Positions 44,799-53,545 are shown, counted from the stretch's first letter. The stretch: DNA of 64,000 nt from Alicyclobacillus mali NBRC 102425 (GCF_001570745.1 NZ_BCSG01000011.1:39307-103306), one strand, 5' to 3'. Notes: a model not told the origin generated them from the sequence alone. Numbers and translations are program-made.

Positions 44799-45696
44799 CG
44801 CGTGGATCCACTCGGTCGCGATTCACCGCCTCCGCCTCGCACGTGGGCGAACAGAAGCCGTGCATGTTTCGCTCACATGCGTCGCAGCAAAGAAACCTGC
44901 GATGACAGTCCAAGTAGCCACAGTTGATGTATCGATCACAGGGCGCTCCGCAGACGGAACAGCGGGAAATCACGGTGTCCTCTTCCGTCTGATTGATTCG
45001 CACAGCGACGCGATCATCAAACACGTAACATTTGCCCAGGAACTTGCGCCCTCGCACCTGCGGATCCTTGCCGTAGGTGACAATGCCCCCGTCGAGCTGA
45101 TACACCTCGTCGATACCTTGCTCCATGAGATAGCCGGACAGCTTTTCGCAGCGAATGCCGCCTGTGCAGTAGGTCAGCACTTTTTTGCCGCGCCATTCAT
45201 CTTTGTGGCGCTCGACCCACGCCGGAAACTCCCGGAATGTCATCACATCCGGGCGCACCGCACCCTCGAAATGGCCTATTTCGTATTCGTAGTCATTGCG
45301 CCCATCGATCACGACGACATCGTCTCTGCCGAGCATCTCGTACCACTCCCGCGGTGAGAGCCGGCGCCCAGTCCTCTCCCACGGTTTCGGGGCGCCTTCC
45401 ACGCCGAAATGGACGATTTCCCGTTTGCGTTTGACAGAGAGGCGCGGGAAGACGTGGCCCTCGGCCGGATCGACCTTGAACACCATGTCGGCGAATCGGG
45501 GATCCGCGAGCATGCGTTCGCGATAGGTCCTACAGGCAGAAGCTTCACCGGAAAGCGTCCCGTTCAGCCCCTCTTCCGCCACAAGAATGCGGCCCAAAAG
45601 CCCCAGTTCCTCACACATCTCGCGCTGCAAGCGCGCGAATTCGTCCGGTTCCGCGATGGGGGTGAACTTATAGAACAACATAACCTCGTACGGCAT
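44743..45696 (-). CDS. trhO: tRNA uridine 5-oxyacetate/5-hydroxyuridine pathway hydroxylase TrhO (rhodanese-like)
   Basis: Catalyses oxygen-dependent hydroxylation of U34 in some tRNAs. The central rhodanese domain carries the catalytic Cys in VLTYCTGGIRCEKLSG, preceded by VVVIDGRNDYEYEIGHFEGA. The N-terminal domain (VMLFYKFTPIAEPDEFARLQ) is typical of the YceA group. A C-terminal cysteine-rich tail (CSVCGAPCDRYINCGYLDCH, then FLCCDACE) probably binds zinc. 317 residues; its 3' end overlaps the MFS gene by 56 bases. Activity is inferred from family. Confidence 0.9.
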   Translation of the reverse strand: MPYEVMLFYKFTPIAEPDEFARLQREMCEELGLLGRILVAEEGLNGTLSGEASACRTYRERMLADPRFADMVFKVDPAEGHVFPRLSVKRKREIVHFGVEGAPKPWERTGRRLSPREWYEMLGRDDVVVIDGRNDYEYEIGHFEGAVRPDVMTFREFPAWVERHKDEWRGKKVLTYCTGGIRCEKLSGYLMEQGIDEVYQLDGGIVTYGKDPQVRGRKFLGKCYVFDDRVAVRINQTEEDTVISRCSVCGAPCDRYINCGYLDCHRRFLCCDACERNMHGFCSPTCEAEAVNRDRVDPRVRSLFGMTFGEQRSVQTR

Positions 45697-45737
45697 GAGA
45701 ACCCCATCCTTTCTCTATTCGTGCGACAGCTCTGCAC

Positions 45738-45777
45738 AAAAAACGAGCCGAGGCCGCAGCTTCCTGCAGACCTCGGC
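45738..45777 (-). terminator. Intrinsic terminator after the sdh-linked small gene
   Basis: On the minus strand GCCGAGG (45771-45777) pairs with CCTCGGC (45747-45753), with an inner CTGCAG/CTGCGG stem, then TCG and TTTTTT (45738-45743). It ends the sdh operon. Confidence 0.8.
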
Positions 45778-45794
45778 CAGTTTACCGCACACCA

Positions 45795-46235
45795 TCACTG
45801 CGTCGCCGCACCGCTTGATTGCGTCACCTCGTTCGGGCTCATGATGAGCCACTTGCCGTTGACGCGCTTCACATACAGCACGCCACCCTGCTCATTCGAA
45901 AACTCGACCTCCGCCACATCGCCCCGCTGTCCCAGGAGCGCGTAGTTCACCTCGGACGGATCGAGCGACAAGTACAGGTTGTACAGCGACGCGTGCCAGC
46001 CGGGCGTCTGCTGGAACGTCGGCGTGAGCAGATTGTACGCCTCGTTGAACTCCCTCAGTTCAACGAATCCGATAAACCGGCGCACGGTGTTAACCGGTGT
46101 GTTGCTCGTCTCCTCCTGAATCACCGGCCGAAGGAGAAAGTAGCTCCCGAAGCCGAGCACCAAGAGCGCCACGATGAGCCAGATGAAACTTCTCGTCTGC
46201 GCCCGCTGCCTGCGCTGTGCCGAGACGGCCTGCAT
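45795..46235 (-). CDS. Membrane-anchored protein with NTF2-like external domain, sdh-linked
   Basis: No named family can be confirmed. One helix near residues 17-35 (FIWLIVALLVLGFGSYFLL) anchors an external domain of about 105 residues: VNTVRRFIGFVELREFNEAY, LLTPTFQQTPGWHASL, and a C-terminal beta hairpin ending VKRVNGKWLIMSP. That alternation resembles an NTF2/DUF4878-like cone. 146 residues. It lies 43 bases after sdhB and shares its terminator, so it may be an accessory subunit or stabiliser, which is unproved. Confidence 0.75.
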   Translation of the reverse strand: MQAVSAQRRQRAQTRSFIWLIVALLVLGFGSYFLLRPVIQEETSNTPVNTVRRFIGFVELREFNEAYNLLTPTFQQTPGWHASLYNLYLSLDPSEVNYALLGQRGDVAEVEFSNEQGGVLYVKRVNGKWLIMSPNEVTQSSGAATQ

Positions 46236-46278
46236 CGTTCATCCCCGCCTTTCCATGGGTTGCCGCGACCCTTATCCC

Positions 46279-47067
46279 TTACTTGCGCAGCCATGCGCCA
46301 ATGGCGCGATAGGTCACCTGTCGGTTCATCGCGGCGATGGACGTCGTAAGCGGAATGCCCTTCGGGCACACCTCCACGCAGTTCTGCGCGTTGCCACACT
46401 CGAAGATGCCGCCCTCGCCCATCAGCGCCTGCAGGCGCTCCTCTTTGTTCATCTTGCCCGTCGGGTGCATGTTGAACAGGCGCGCCTGAGAAATGGCGAA
46501 CGGACCGATGAACGACGTCTTGTCGTTCACATTGGGACATGCTTCGACACAGGCGCCGCACGTGAAGCAGCGAGACAGCTCGTACGCAATCTGCTGCTCC
46601 TCGCTCGACATGCGCGGACCTGGGCCGAGATCGTGTGTGCCGTCGATCGGAATCCAAGCCTTGATGCGCTTGAGCGCCTCGAACATCCGGCTGCGGTCGA
46701 CGACGAGGTCGCGAACCACCGGGAACGTGCGCATCGGCCGAATCCGGATGGGCTGCTGCAACTTATCCACGAGCGCCGAACACGCCTGGCGGGGCTTGTT
46801 GTTGATCACCATGGTGCAGGCGCCGCAGACCTCTTCCAGGCAGTTCATCTCCCAGGTGACCGGTGCGACCGGCTCGCCCTTCTTGTTCACGGGATTGCGC
46901 TGGATCTCCATCAGACAGGCAATTACGTTCATGCCTGGGCGATACGGAACCTCAAATTCCTCCCAGTACGGCTCCGAATCCGGCGTGTCCTGCCGCTCGA
47001 TGATGAGATGCACCTTGCGACCCGAATCCGCCTGCGCCTGCTGCACGGCCTCCGCTGTTGTGCTCAT
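46279..47067 (-). CDS. sdhB: Succinate dehydrogenase iron-sulfur subunit
   Basis: Carries electrons from the SdhA flavin to the membrane quinone site. The [2Fe-2S] ligands are in NCLEEVCGACTMVINN with a later CSALVD, the [4Fe-4S] in RCFTCGACVEACPNV, and the [3Fe-4S] in QNCVEVCPKGIPL. 262 residues. The ATG overlaps the sdhA stop as ATGA. The order sdhC-sdhA-sdhB is the Bacillus type. Confidence 0.97.
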   Translation of the reverse strand: MSTTAEAVQQAQADSGRKVHLIIERQDTPDSEPYWEEFEVPYRPGMNVIACLMEIQRNPVNKKGEPVAPVTWEMNCLEEVCGACTMVINNKPRQACSALVDKLQQPIRIRPMRTFPVVRDLVVDRSRMFEALKRIKAWIPIDGTHDLGPGPRMSSEEQQIAYELSRCFTCGACVEACPNVNDKTSFIGPFAISQARLFNMHPTGKMNKEERLQALMGEGGIFECGNAQNCVEVCPKGIPLTTSIAAMNRQVTYRAIGAWLRK

Positions 47068-48824
47068 TCCTTGGTCGCCTCCTTGCTCACCGCGTAGTTG
47101 CGCTTACGCGGCTTGATCAGCGAGACGTCGACGTCCTCGTACGAGATCTTCGGCCCGTCCGGCGTGTACTCGGCGATGGTCGTCTTCAGGAAGTTCTCGT
47201 CGTCGCGCTCTGGGAACTCCGGCTTGTAGTGTGCGCCACGGCTCTCGTTTCTCATCAGCGCTCCGATGGTGATGGCGCGCGCCATAATGAGCATATTCTT
47301 CAGGTGGCGCGTGAACTGGGCGACCTGGTTCTCCCAGCGCGACGTGTCCGACATCTTGATCCGCTTCCAGCGTTCCTGAAGCTCCTGGATCTTGGCGTCC
47401 GTCTCCTTGAGCTTGTCGTTGTAGCGCACCACCGTGACGTGATCCGTCATCCACTTGCCAAGTTCGCGGTGCAACTGGTACGGGTTCTCGTCACCGTCGA
47501 GCTTGAGAATTTCCTCGAATTCCTGCTCGTACTTGCGGCGGTACTGCTCGAACAGCGACTCCGGCAGGCTATCCGCGGACTTGCGCAGATTCTTCGCCCA
47601 GCGCACGGCGTTCGGACCCGCGATCATGCCGCCGTAAATGCAGGACACGAGCGAGTTTGCGCCGAGGCGGTTCGCGCCGTGGTATTGATAATCGGCCTCG
47701 CCCGCGGCGAACAGGCCCGGGATGTTGGTCATCTGGTCGTAGTCGACCCACAGTCCGCCCATCGAATAGTGCACAGCAGGGAAGATCTTCATCGGAACCT
47801 TGCGCGGATCGTCTCCGACGAACTTCTCATAGATATCGAGAATGTTGCCCAGCTTGCGATCCAGCACGTCCGCCGGGATGTGGGTCAGGTCGAGATAGAC
47901 CATGTTTTGCCCGTCGACGCCAAGCCCCATCTCCACGCAGACCTTGTGAATGGCGCGCGTCGCGATGTCGCGGGGCACCAGGTTTCCGTACTCGGGATAC
48001 CACTCCTCCAGGAAGTACCAAGGCTTGCCGTCCTTGTACGTCCAGACGCGGCCTCCCTCGCCGCGCGCGGACTCAGACATGAGACGCAGCTTGTCGTCGC
48101 CCGGAATGGCCGTCGGGTGAACCTGGATCATCTCTGGATTGGCATACTTGACGCCCTGCTGATACAGCTCGGACCCTGCCGAACCCGTGTTGATCATCGA
48201 GTTGGTGCTCTTGCCGAAAATGAGTCCGTTGCCCCCGGTGCACATGACGACCGCGTCGGCGCGGAAATAGTGGATTTCCATCGACCGCAGGTCCTGCGCC
48301 ACGATGCCGCGGCAGATCTGCTCTTCGTCGATCACGGCGCCGAGGAAATCCCAGCCCTCGTATTTCTCGACGAGGCCTGCCACCTCATATCGGCGAACCT
48401 GTTCGTCCAACGCGTACAGAAGCTGCTGCCCTGTCGAGGCACCCGCGAACGCCGTGCGGTGATGCTTGGTGCCGCCAAAGCGGCGGAAGTCGAGCAGCCC
48501 CTCCGGCGTGCGGTTGAACATGACACCCATGCGGTCCATCAGGTAGATGATGGCCGGCGCAGCCTCACACATCCCCAAAACCGGAGGCTGGTTGGCCAGA
48601 AAGTCGCCACCGTAGACGGTGTCGTCGAAGTGCTCCCACGGCGAGTCTCCCTCGCCCTTCGTGTTCACGGCACCGTTGATGCCGCCTTGAGCACACACGG
48701 AATGGGAACGTTTCACAGGGACCAAGGAGAACAGTTTCACCGGCACGCCAGCCTCCGCCACCTTGATGGTGGTCGTCAACCCGGCCAAGCCGCCTCCCAC
48801 GACAATGATGCTCGTGTTTGCCAC
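47064..48824 (-). CDS. sdhA: Succinate dehydrogenase flavoprotein subunit
   Basis: Oxidises succinate to fumarate with covalently bound FAD. The nucleotide-binding IIVVGGGLAGLTTTIKVAEA opens the protein, the FAD-linking His lies in SHSVCAQGGINGAV near residue 43, and the substrate region HPTAIPGDDKL and SARGEGGRVW follow. GTG 48824 has GGGAGGGA 6 bases upstream; 586 residues. The longer upstream frame overlaps sdhC and is rejected. It is the central gene of the sdhCAB operon. Confidence 0.97.
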   Translation of the reverse strand: MANTSIIVVGGGLAGLTTTIKVAEAGVPVKLFSLVPVKRSHSVCAQGGINGAVNTKGEGDSPWEHFDDTVYGGDFLANQPPVLGMCEAAPAIIYLMDRMGVMFNRTPEGLLDFRRFGGTKHHRTAFAGASTGQQLLYALDEQVRRYEVAGLVEKYEGWDFLGAVIDEEQICRGIVAQDLRSMEIHYFRADAVVMCTGGNGLIFGKSTNSMINTGSAGSELYQQGVKYANPEMIQVHPTAIPGDDKLRLMSESARGEGGRVWTYKDGKPWYFLEEWYPEYGNLVPRDIATRAIHKVCVEMGLGVDGQNMVYLDLTHIPADVLDRKLGNILDIYEKFVGDDPRKVPMKIFPAVHYSMGGLWVDYDQMTNIPGLFAAGEADYQYHGANRLGANSLVSCIYGGMIAGPNAVRWAKNLRKSADSLPESLFEQYRRKYEQEFEEILKLDGDENPYQLHRELGKWMTDHVTVVRYNDKLKETDAKIQELQERWKRIKMSDTSRWENQVAQFTRHLKNMLIMARAITIGALMRNESRGAHYKPEFPERDDENFLKTTIAEYTPDGPKISYEDVDVSLIKPRKRNYAVSKEATKE

Positions 48825-48877
48825 GTCAATTCCCTCCCATGCTCCGTGTACAGCACCTTCGAGAGGTCCATGGTACC

Positions 48878-49504
48878 TCAGACGTTCATGCGGAACGCAA
48901 TCAGCGACGCCACGCCGACCGCCGCCAGCACGACAAAGATGATCATCGTCACCCACGCGGTGATGCGCTGCGCGCGCCGTCCGACCGTGATGCCCCAGTG
49001 AATGGCGAACGACCACAGTCCGTTCGAGAAGTGGAACGTCGCCGCGATCACGCCCACAATCATGAACGCGAAGTACGCATTGTCGGTGACGAGCTCGTGC
49101 ACCATGTCAAACGACGGCGCGTTGCCAGAAAACCGCGTCGTCCACAGGTGGAAAATGATAAAGACAAAGGTGATGATGCCCGTCACCCGCTGCAACACGA
49201 ACATCACGTTGCGGCTGAATGAATACCGGTTCGCGTTGTAGCCGGACACGAACGCCACGTAAAGCCCGAACACGCCGTGATACGTGATGGGCAAGAAGAT
49301 GAACACGAACTCAATGACGTGCAGGAGCGGAAGCGATTGAATCGCTTGCACGGCTTCGTTGAAAGCCGCCGCACCCCCCAGGGCCGTCGCGTTCGTGAAC
49401 AGGTGCTCCAGCAGGAACAGTCCCACCGGAATGACGCCCGAGAGCGTGTGGAGCCGCCGCCAAAAAAACTCCCGGTTGTGCTGGGCTGCTTGGGCCACTG
49501 CCAC
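48878..49504 (-). CDS. sdhC: Succinate dehydrogenase cytochrome b558 subunit
   Basis: Five-helix membrane anchor of the Bacillus (type B) complex, holding two b haems and the menaquinone site. NREFFWRRLHTLSGVIPVGL at the N-terminus is the family signature; the haem-ligand histidines lie in the helices (FLLEHLF, LLHVIEFVFIFLPITYHGVF, FIIFHLWTTRF). GTG 49504 has GGGAGGA about 8 bases upstream; 208 residues. It starts the sdh operon, about 145 bases after uvrC. Confidence 0.95.
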   Translation of the reverse strand: MAVAQAAQHNREFFWRRLHTLSGVIPVGLFLLEHLFTNATALGGAAAFNEAVQAIQSLPLLHVIEFVFIFLPITYHGVFGLYVAFVSGYNANRYSFSRNVMFVLQRVTGIITFVFIIFHLWTTRFSGNAPSFDMVHELVTDNAYFAFMIVGVIAATFHFSNGLWSFAIHWGITVGRRAQRITAWVTMIIFVVLAAVGVASLIAFRMNV

Positions 49505-49649
49505 TTGGGTTCCTCCCTTCAATCCCCCAAAAGAACGGTATGTACGCGCGGCGGGATCGCCGTGCAAGTGCAAAACACCGCAGGCCAGCGCGACGCACGC
49601 CGCCACCCGTTTGGCACCTTCTAAATTGTAATGATTGGCCATCGTAGAA

Positions 49650-51482
49650 TCAAGAAAACGGTGCCTCGGACGAAATTTCCATCTCGCCATCAGCCTGCTT
49701 CCGAGCGGCAAGCTCTTCCCGCACCCTGGCCACAATCTCCCGCGCGAGTTTGTCGCCGATGCCAAGGCCGCGGAAGTCCTCCGGCTGCGCCGCCGCAACG
49801 GCCTTCAGGCTGCCAAACCGGCGGAGAATGGCCTTTTTCCGTTCCGGTCCCACGCCAGGAATCTCGTCCAGGATGGACTGAAATCCGGTCTTGCTGCGCC
49901 TCGACCGGTGAAACTCCACCGCGAATCGATGGACCTCGTCCTGGATGCGCTCGAGCAGGTAAAACGCCGGGCTGTGTCTCTCGATGCGCACAGGCTCTTC
50001 CTCGTCCATGAAGAACAACTGGCTCGTGCGATGGCGTTCGTCCTTCGCCAGACCGCAGACGGGGATCTCGAGCCCAAGCTCGCCCTCGAGGACGGACAAC
50101 GCCGCGCGCAACTGGCCCTTCCCGCCGTCGATCACGACGAGATCGGGCAGCGGCTTCTGCTCGCGGACGAGCCGGCTGTAGCGCCTTCTCACGACTTCCC
50201 GAATCGCCTCGTAATCGTCTGGCCCCTGGGTGGACCGGATCTTGTACTTGCGGTACTCCGACTTGGCGGGCTTGCCGTCGATGAACACGACCATCGCCGA
50301 CACCGCGTCGACGCCCTGGAAGTTGGAATTGTCGAACGCCTCAATCCGCCGGGGAGGCTGGATGGCGAGCACCTGTCCCAGTTCCATCACCGCGCCAAGC
50401 GTGCGGTCCAGATTGCGGTCGATCAGCTGTATTTTCTCCGCCAGCGCCTGGCGGGCGTTTTCACAGGCGAGATCGACCAGATCCCGCTTGGGGCCGCGCT
50501 TCGGCTGCAACACCTTCGCATCGACGACCATCGCGAGGGCCTCGCTGGGCACGCCCTCGGGCAGCAGAATTTCCTTCGGAAGATCCACCCGTTCGTGGTA
50601 AAACTGCTCCACGAACGACATGAAGTCCGTCAGCGGATCGTCGAAGTGCGGCGCGATCTGCACCTGCCGCTCGATGAGCTTCCCGTTCCTTACAAAAAAC
50701 ACCTGAACGCTGAGCAGCCCGCGGTCTTCGGCGAAGCCGAACACGTCTCGGTCGATCCCGTCCGTCCACGTGACCTTCTGCTCCTGCATCACCTGCTCGA
50801 TATGGCGAATCAGATCGCGAAGTTCCGCGGCTCGTTCAAACTCGAGCGACTCCGCCGCTGCCTGCATCTTCTGCTCGAGCTCGCGCACGACATCCTGGTG
50901 CCCGCCGTTCAAAAAGTGGCTGATCTCCTTGGCCATGGCTTCATACGTCGCTTCATCCACGTCGTACACGCACGGCGCGAGGCATTGGTGGATGTGATAG
51001 TACAGGCAGACCTGCTTCTTGAGCGTCTTGCATTTGCGCAGCGGATACAGCCGATCCAACAGCCGCTTCGTGGCCTGCGCCGACGTGGCGTTGGGATACG
51101 GCCCGAAATACTTCGCGCCGTCCCGCTTGACCTGGCGCACAATCTGCAGCCGCGGGTGCCGCTCCTTGGTAAGTTTGATGTACGGGTATGACTTGTCGTC
51201 CCGCAGCATGATGTTGTACGGCGGCTGGTGCTGTTTGATCAGGTTGCATTCGAGCAGCAGCGCCTCCGCGACGGTGTCCGTCACGATGTACTCGAAGTCG
51301 CGGATCTGCGAAACCAACACCTGCGTCTTCGTGTCATGCGTCCCCGTGAAGTACGAACGCACGCGGTTCCGCAGCACCTTGGCCTTGCCCACGTAAAGAA
51401 TCTCGCCGCCCTCACCCTTCATGAGGTAGACGCCGGGCCGCTGCGGCAACAGGTCCAGCTTGTCTCGAATGACCTGGTTCAC
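49650..51482 (-). CDS. uvrC: Excinuclease ABC subunit C
   Basis: Makes the 3' and 5' incisions in nucleotide excision repair. The GIY-YIG nuclease domain begins PQRPGVYLMKGEGGEILYVG near residues 13-32. A UVR motif (LEFERAAELRDLIRHIEQVM) is near residues 212-231, the RNase-H-like second nuclease contains EAFDNSNFQGVDAVSAMVVF, and a helix-hairpin-helix pair closes the protein. 610 residues; GTG 51482 has GAGGAGGTGAGG upstream. It follows the unusual sigma-like membrane gene by 12 bases, so both share a transcript. Confidence 0.96.
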   Translation of the reverse strand: MNQVIRDKLDLLPQRPGVYLMKGEGGEILYVGKAKVLRNRVRSYFTGTHDTKTQVLVSQIRDFEYIVTDTVAEALLLECNLIKQHQPPYNIMLRDDKSYPYIKLTKERHPRLQIVRQVKRDGAKYFGPYPNATSAQATKRLLDRLYPLRKCKTLKKQVCLYYHIHQCLAPCVYDVDEATYEAMAKEISHFLNGGHQDVVRELEQKMQAAAESLEFERAAELRDLIRHIEQVMQEQKVTWTDGIDRDVFGFAEDRGLLSVQVFFVRNGKLIERQVQIAPHFDDPLTDFMSFVEQFYHERVDLPKEILLPEGVPSEALAMVVDAKVLQPKRGPKRDLVDLACENARQALAEKIQLIDRNLDRTLGAVMELGQVLAIQPPRRIEAFDNSNFQGVDAVSAMVVFIDGKPAKSEYRKYKIRSTQGPDDYEAIREVVRRRYSRLVREQKPLPDLVVIDGGKGQLRAALSVLEGELGLEIPVCGLAKDERHRTSQLFFMDEEEPVRIERHSPAFYLLERIQDEVHRFAVEFHRSRRSKTGFQSILDEIPGVGPERKKAILRRFGSLKAVAAAQPEDFRGLGIGDKLAREIVARVREELAARKQADGEMEISSEAPFS

Positions 51483-51494
51483 GCCCTCACCTCC

Positions 51495-52985
51495 TCAATC
51501 GGCGCGCGCCACCACAAGATAGGTGCGTCCTCCAGCACGCTCGACGTAATCCACGTAGCCCCCGTCCGCGCCCCAGGCGGACACGGGGACCTCCAGCCGA
51601 AGCGACGGCTGGCGGCTCCCCGGTGCGTGCAGGGCGCACATCGCTAGCGTCTGTCCTTCTGGCGAGGACACGGGAGCTACCGCATACAACACGCCGCTTT
51701 CACCTTCGACCACCGCGCCATCCGTCGCGCCGGGCACGCCCGCGTAGGCGGTCGCTTGCCCCGTCGGCGCCACGCACACCCACATGCCAGCCGCCGCAGG
51801 AGCCGCCGAGGTTCCCTGGTACACAAGGCCCGCGTGGGTGACGTGTGGATTGCGAACCAGCCCGTTCACGTCGATGCTGACGGATCGGCCGAGCGACGCC
51901 GAGCCCGTGCGCACGACAATGGGCGCGAGGTGGACGGGAGATGCCGCAGCAACACCTTCTTGTCCTGAAACGGTTTGCCACGCGATGCCGCCTGGCCCCG
52001 TCGCGATCACGACCTCACCGCCGTCGCCCACGTTCAGCGTGGTCAGCCGCGACGGCGATCCGCCCGCGAACGGAACGGCGTACACGTCCACCCTCGAGGC
52101 GGCACCATGGATGCCATTCTCCGTCCAATTCACCGTGACCACAGCCCAGGCGCCCGCCGACGAGAGCGACCAGGATCGGAGAAGCCAAGATCCCCCCGCC
52201 TCCGGTGGAGGCGGGGAAATGGCGACATTCGATGTCCAGCGCGGGCGGGCCAAGACGCCGAGCCCGTGAAGCGCATAGGCGCTTAGTTGAATGCCGTCGC
52301 CCTGGGCGCCGAGCGACAAACTGCCGATCACAAGCTCCCCGTCGCCAAAGGCCAGATGGCCGAGATCGACCGGCTGACGCGTGATGTCGAAAACGGCCTG
52401 CACCTGAACAGGCAGGTCGGCGGTTGAAATGGGCTCCGGCGAGGCGCGGTGGACGTTGGTAGGCTGACCCGTTTCCGACGACCGCTCTCCCCACCAGCCG
52501 TACCCGACGAGGGCGAAGCCGAGCACGACGAGCGCTCCGGCGGTCGCGCGCGCCGCCCGAGAGCCCGAGCGACGCGCTTCCGCCTCTTCGTACGCGATTT
52601 GGGCGCGCAACCGCTGCAGCGCTCGGTTCCGCAGCCCCGGCGGCAGGTCCGGAAGCACCTCCTCCGGCAGCCCGGTTTCCTCGAGCTCATCTCCGGCCTC
52701 TCGCATCTCGAGCATGTCGGCGGCCACCTCGCTCGATTCGGCCTCCTCTGGAGACGAAATCCCGAGCGACGTCAGCGCCCGCGCCACCTGCTCGCGAAGG
52801 CGTGTCACGTCACCGCGATGGCCGATTCGCGTCCACACGGCGAGCATGAGGTCCACGAACGCATCCTCGGCCTCCGGCGTCTCACCCATCCGATCGATGA
52901 CGGCATGCCACACAGCGGGGCCGAACCGATCCACCAGAATATGCGCCATTCGCCGGCGCTCCGCGCCCGACCTACGTGCTCTCAT
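51495..52985 (-). CDS. Membrane protein with sigma-factor-like N-terminus and large external domain (novel fusion)
   Basis: No known gene recognised. Residues 13-55 (VDRFGPAVWHAVIDRMGETP, AEDAFVDLMLAVWTRI) look like region 2 of an ECF sigma factor. Residues 100-135 (LPDLPPGLRNRALQRLRAQI) resemble the linker of membrane anti-sigma factors. One helix at about 148-166 (ATAGALVVLGFALVGYGWW) is followed by about 330 external residues of repeating beta-strand character (VVTVNWTENGIHGAASRVDV), compatible with a propeller. 496 residues; ATG 52985 has GGGGAAG. It is co-transcribed with uvrC. The domain reading is by eye; the sensor role is inferred. Confidence 0.8.
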   Translation of the reverse strand: MRARRSGAERRRMAHILVDRFGPAVWHAVIDRMGETPEAEDAFVDLMLAVWTRIGHRGDVTRLREQVARALTSLGISSPEEAESSEVAADMLEMREAGDELEETGLPEEVLPDLPPGLRNRALQRLRAQIAYEEAEARRSGSRAARATAGALVVLGFALVGYGWWGERSSETGQPTNVHRASPEPISTADLPVQVQAVFDITRQPVDLGHLAFGDGELVIGSLSLGAQGDGIQLSAYALHGLGVLARPRWTSNVAISPPPPEAGGSWLLRSWSLSSAGAWAVVTVNWTENGIHGAASRVDVYAVPFAGGSPSRLTTLNVGDGGEVVIATGPGGIAWQTVSGQEGVAAASPVHLAPIVVRTGSASLGRSVSIDVNGLVRNPHVTHAGLVYQGTSAAPAAAGMWVCVAPTGQATAYAGVPGATDGAVVEGESGVLYAVAPVSSPEGQTLAMCALHAPGSRQPSLRLEVPVSAWGADGGYVDYVERAGGRTYLVVARAD

Positions 52986-53104
52986 GCATCACGCTTCCCC
53001 GTTCTCTCCAGGATGGATAGTCTCATCATAGCCCACGCAGACAGGAAAGGACAGCGAGAACCTACCCCACGCCGCACGACGTGCAGGTTGCGTGGACCCG
53101 AAAC

Positions 53105-53140
53105 AAAACGAAAGACCCCCTGCACTCGCAGGAGGCCTTT
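53105..53140 (-). terminator. Terminator of the Gln-Glu-Lys tRNA operon
   Basis: On the minus strand AAAGGCCTCCTGC pairs, with two wobble or mismatch positions, to GCAGGGGGTCTTT around GAGT, followed by CGTTTTG. Confidence 0.6.
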
Positions 53141-53146
53141 CCGAAA

Positions 53147-53219
53147 TGGGTCATGAAGGACTCGAACCTTCAACCACCCGATTAAGAGTCGGATGCTCTA
53201 CCAATTGAGCTAATGACCC
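53147..53219 (-). tRNA. tRNA-Lys (anticodon CTT)
   Basis: Acceptor GGGTCAT pairs with ATGACCC, discriminator A. Anticodon stem TCCGA/TCGGG with loop CTCTTAA gives CTT, decoding AAG. CCA is not encoded. It is the last tRNA of the operon. Confidence 0.95.
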
Positions 53220-53220
53220 G

Positions 53221-53296
53221 TGGTGACCCTAAGGGGATTCGAACCCCTATTACCGCCGTGAGAGGGCGGCGTCCTGAGCCATTAGACGATAGGGCC
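53221..53296 (-). tRNA. tRNA-Glu (anticodon CTC)
   Basis: Acceptor GGCCCTA pairs with TAGGGTC, followed by A and an encoded CCA. The anticodon stem CCGCC/GGCGG has loop CTCTCAC, giving CTC for GAG. It is the middle gene of the operon, 2 and 4 bases from its neighbours. Confidence 0.95.
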
Positions 53297-53299
53297 GAC

Positions 53300-53373
53300 T
53301 GGCTGCCGAACTAGGACTCGAACCTAGACTAACTGATCCAGAGTCAGTCGTGCTACCATTACACCATTCGGCA
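53300..53373 (-). tRNA. tRNA-Gln (anticodon CTG)
   Basis: Acceptor TGCCGAA pairs with TTCGGCA, discriminator G and encoded CCA. Anticodon stem ACTGA/TCAGT with loop CTCTGGA gives CTG for CAG. It is the first tRNA of the operon. Confidence 0.95.
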
Positions 53374-53432
53374 TCGTATCTTTGCCCTGACGCCTCTCGC
53401 TCTTCCGGGCGTTTCACCCGGTTGCGTATTTC

Positions 53433-53461
53433 AATATACATGCTTCGTCACGCCGTGTCAA
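53433..53461 (-). promoter_or_regulatory. Sigma-A promoter of the tRNA operon
   Basis: A consensus TTGACA (53456-53461) and TATATT (53433-53438) are 17 bases apart on the minus strand, starting transcription near 53426, about 50 bases before tRNA-Gln. Confidence 0.75.
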
Positions 53462-53516
53462 TAGTCGCTCGTCAATTTTTTTGTTTTGTTGTTCCTCACG
53501 GCCTGCGCAGACGGCG

Positions 53517-53538
53517 GCCGGCGGGCGAGCCCGCCGGC
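53517..53538 (-). terminator. GC-rich hairpin after gltX
   Basis: GCCGGCGGG (53517-53525) and CCCGCCGGC (53530-53538) form a 9-bp stem with a 4-base loop 8 bases after the gltX stop. No U-run follows directly, so it may be a weak terminator or a 3'-end stabiliser. Confidence 0.5.
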
Positions 53539-53545
53539 TTTCCCC

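Noticed and set aside
49505..49649. Promoter for sdhC between uvrC and sdhC
   Set aside because: TTGCAC and TACATA at 17 bases are too poor a match; sdh may use this or upstream read-through, but I cannot support a site.
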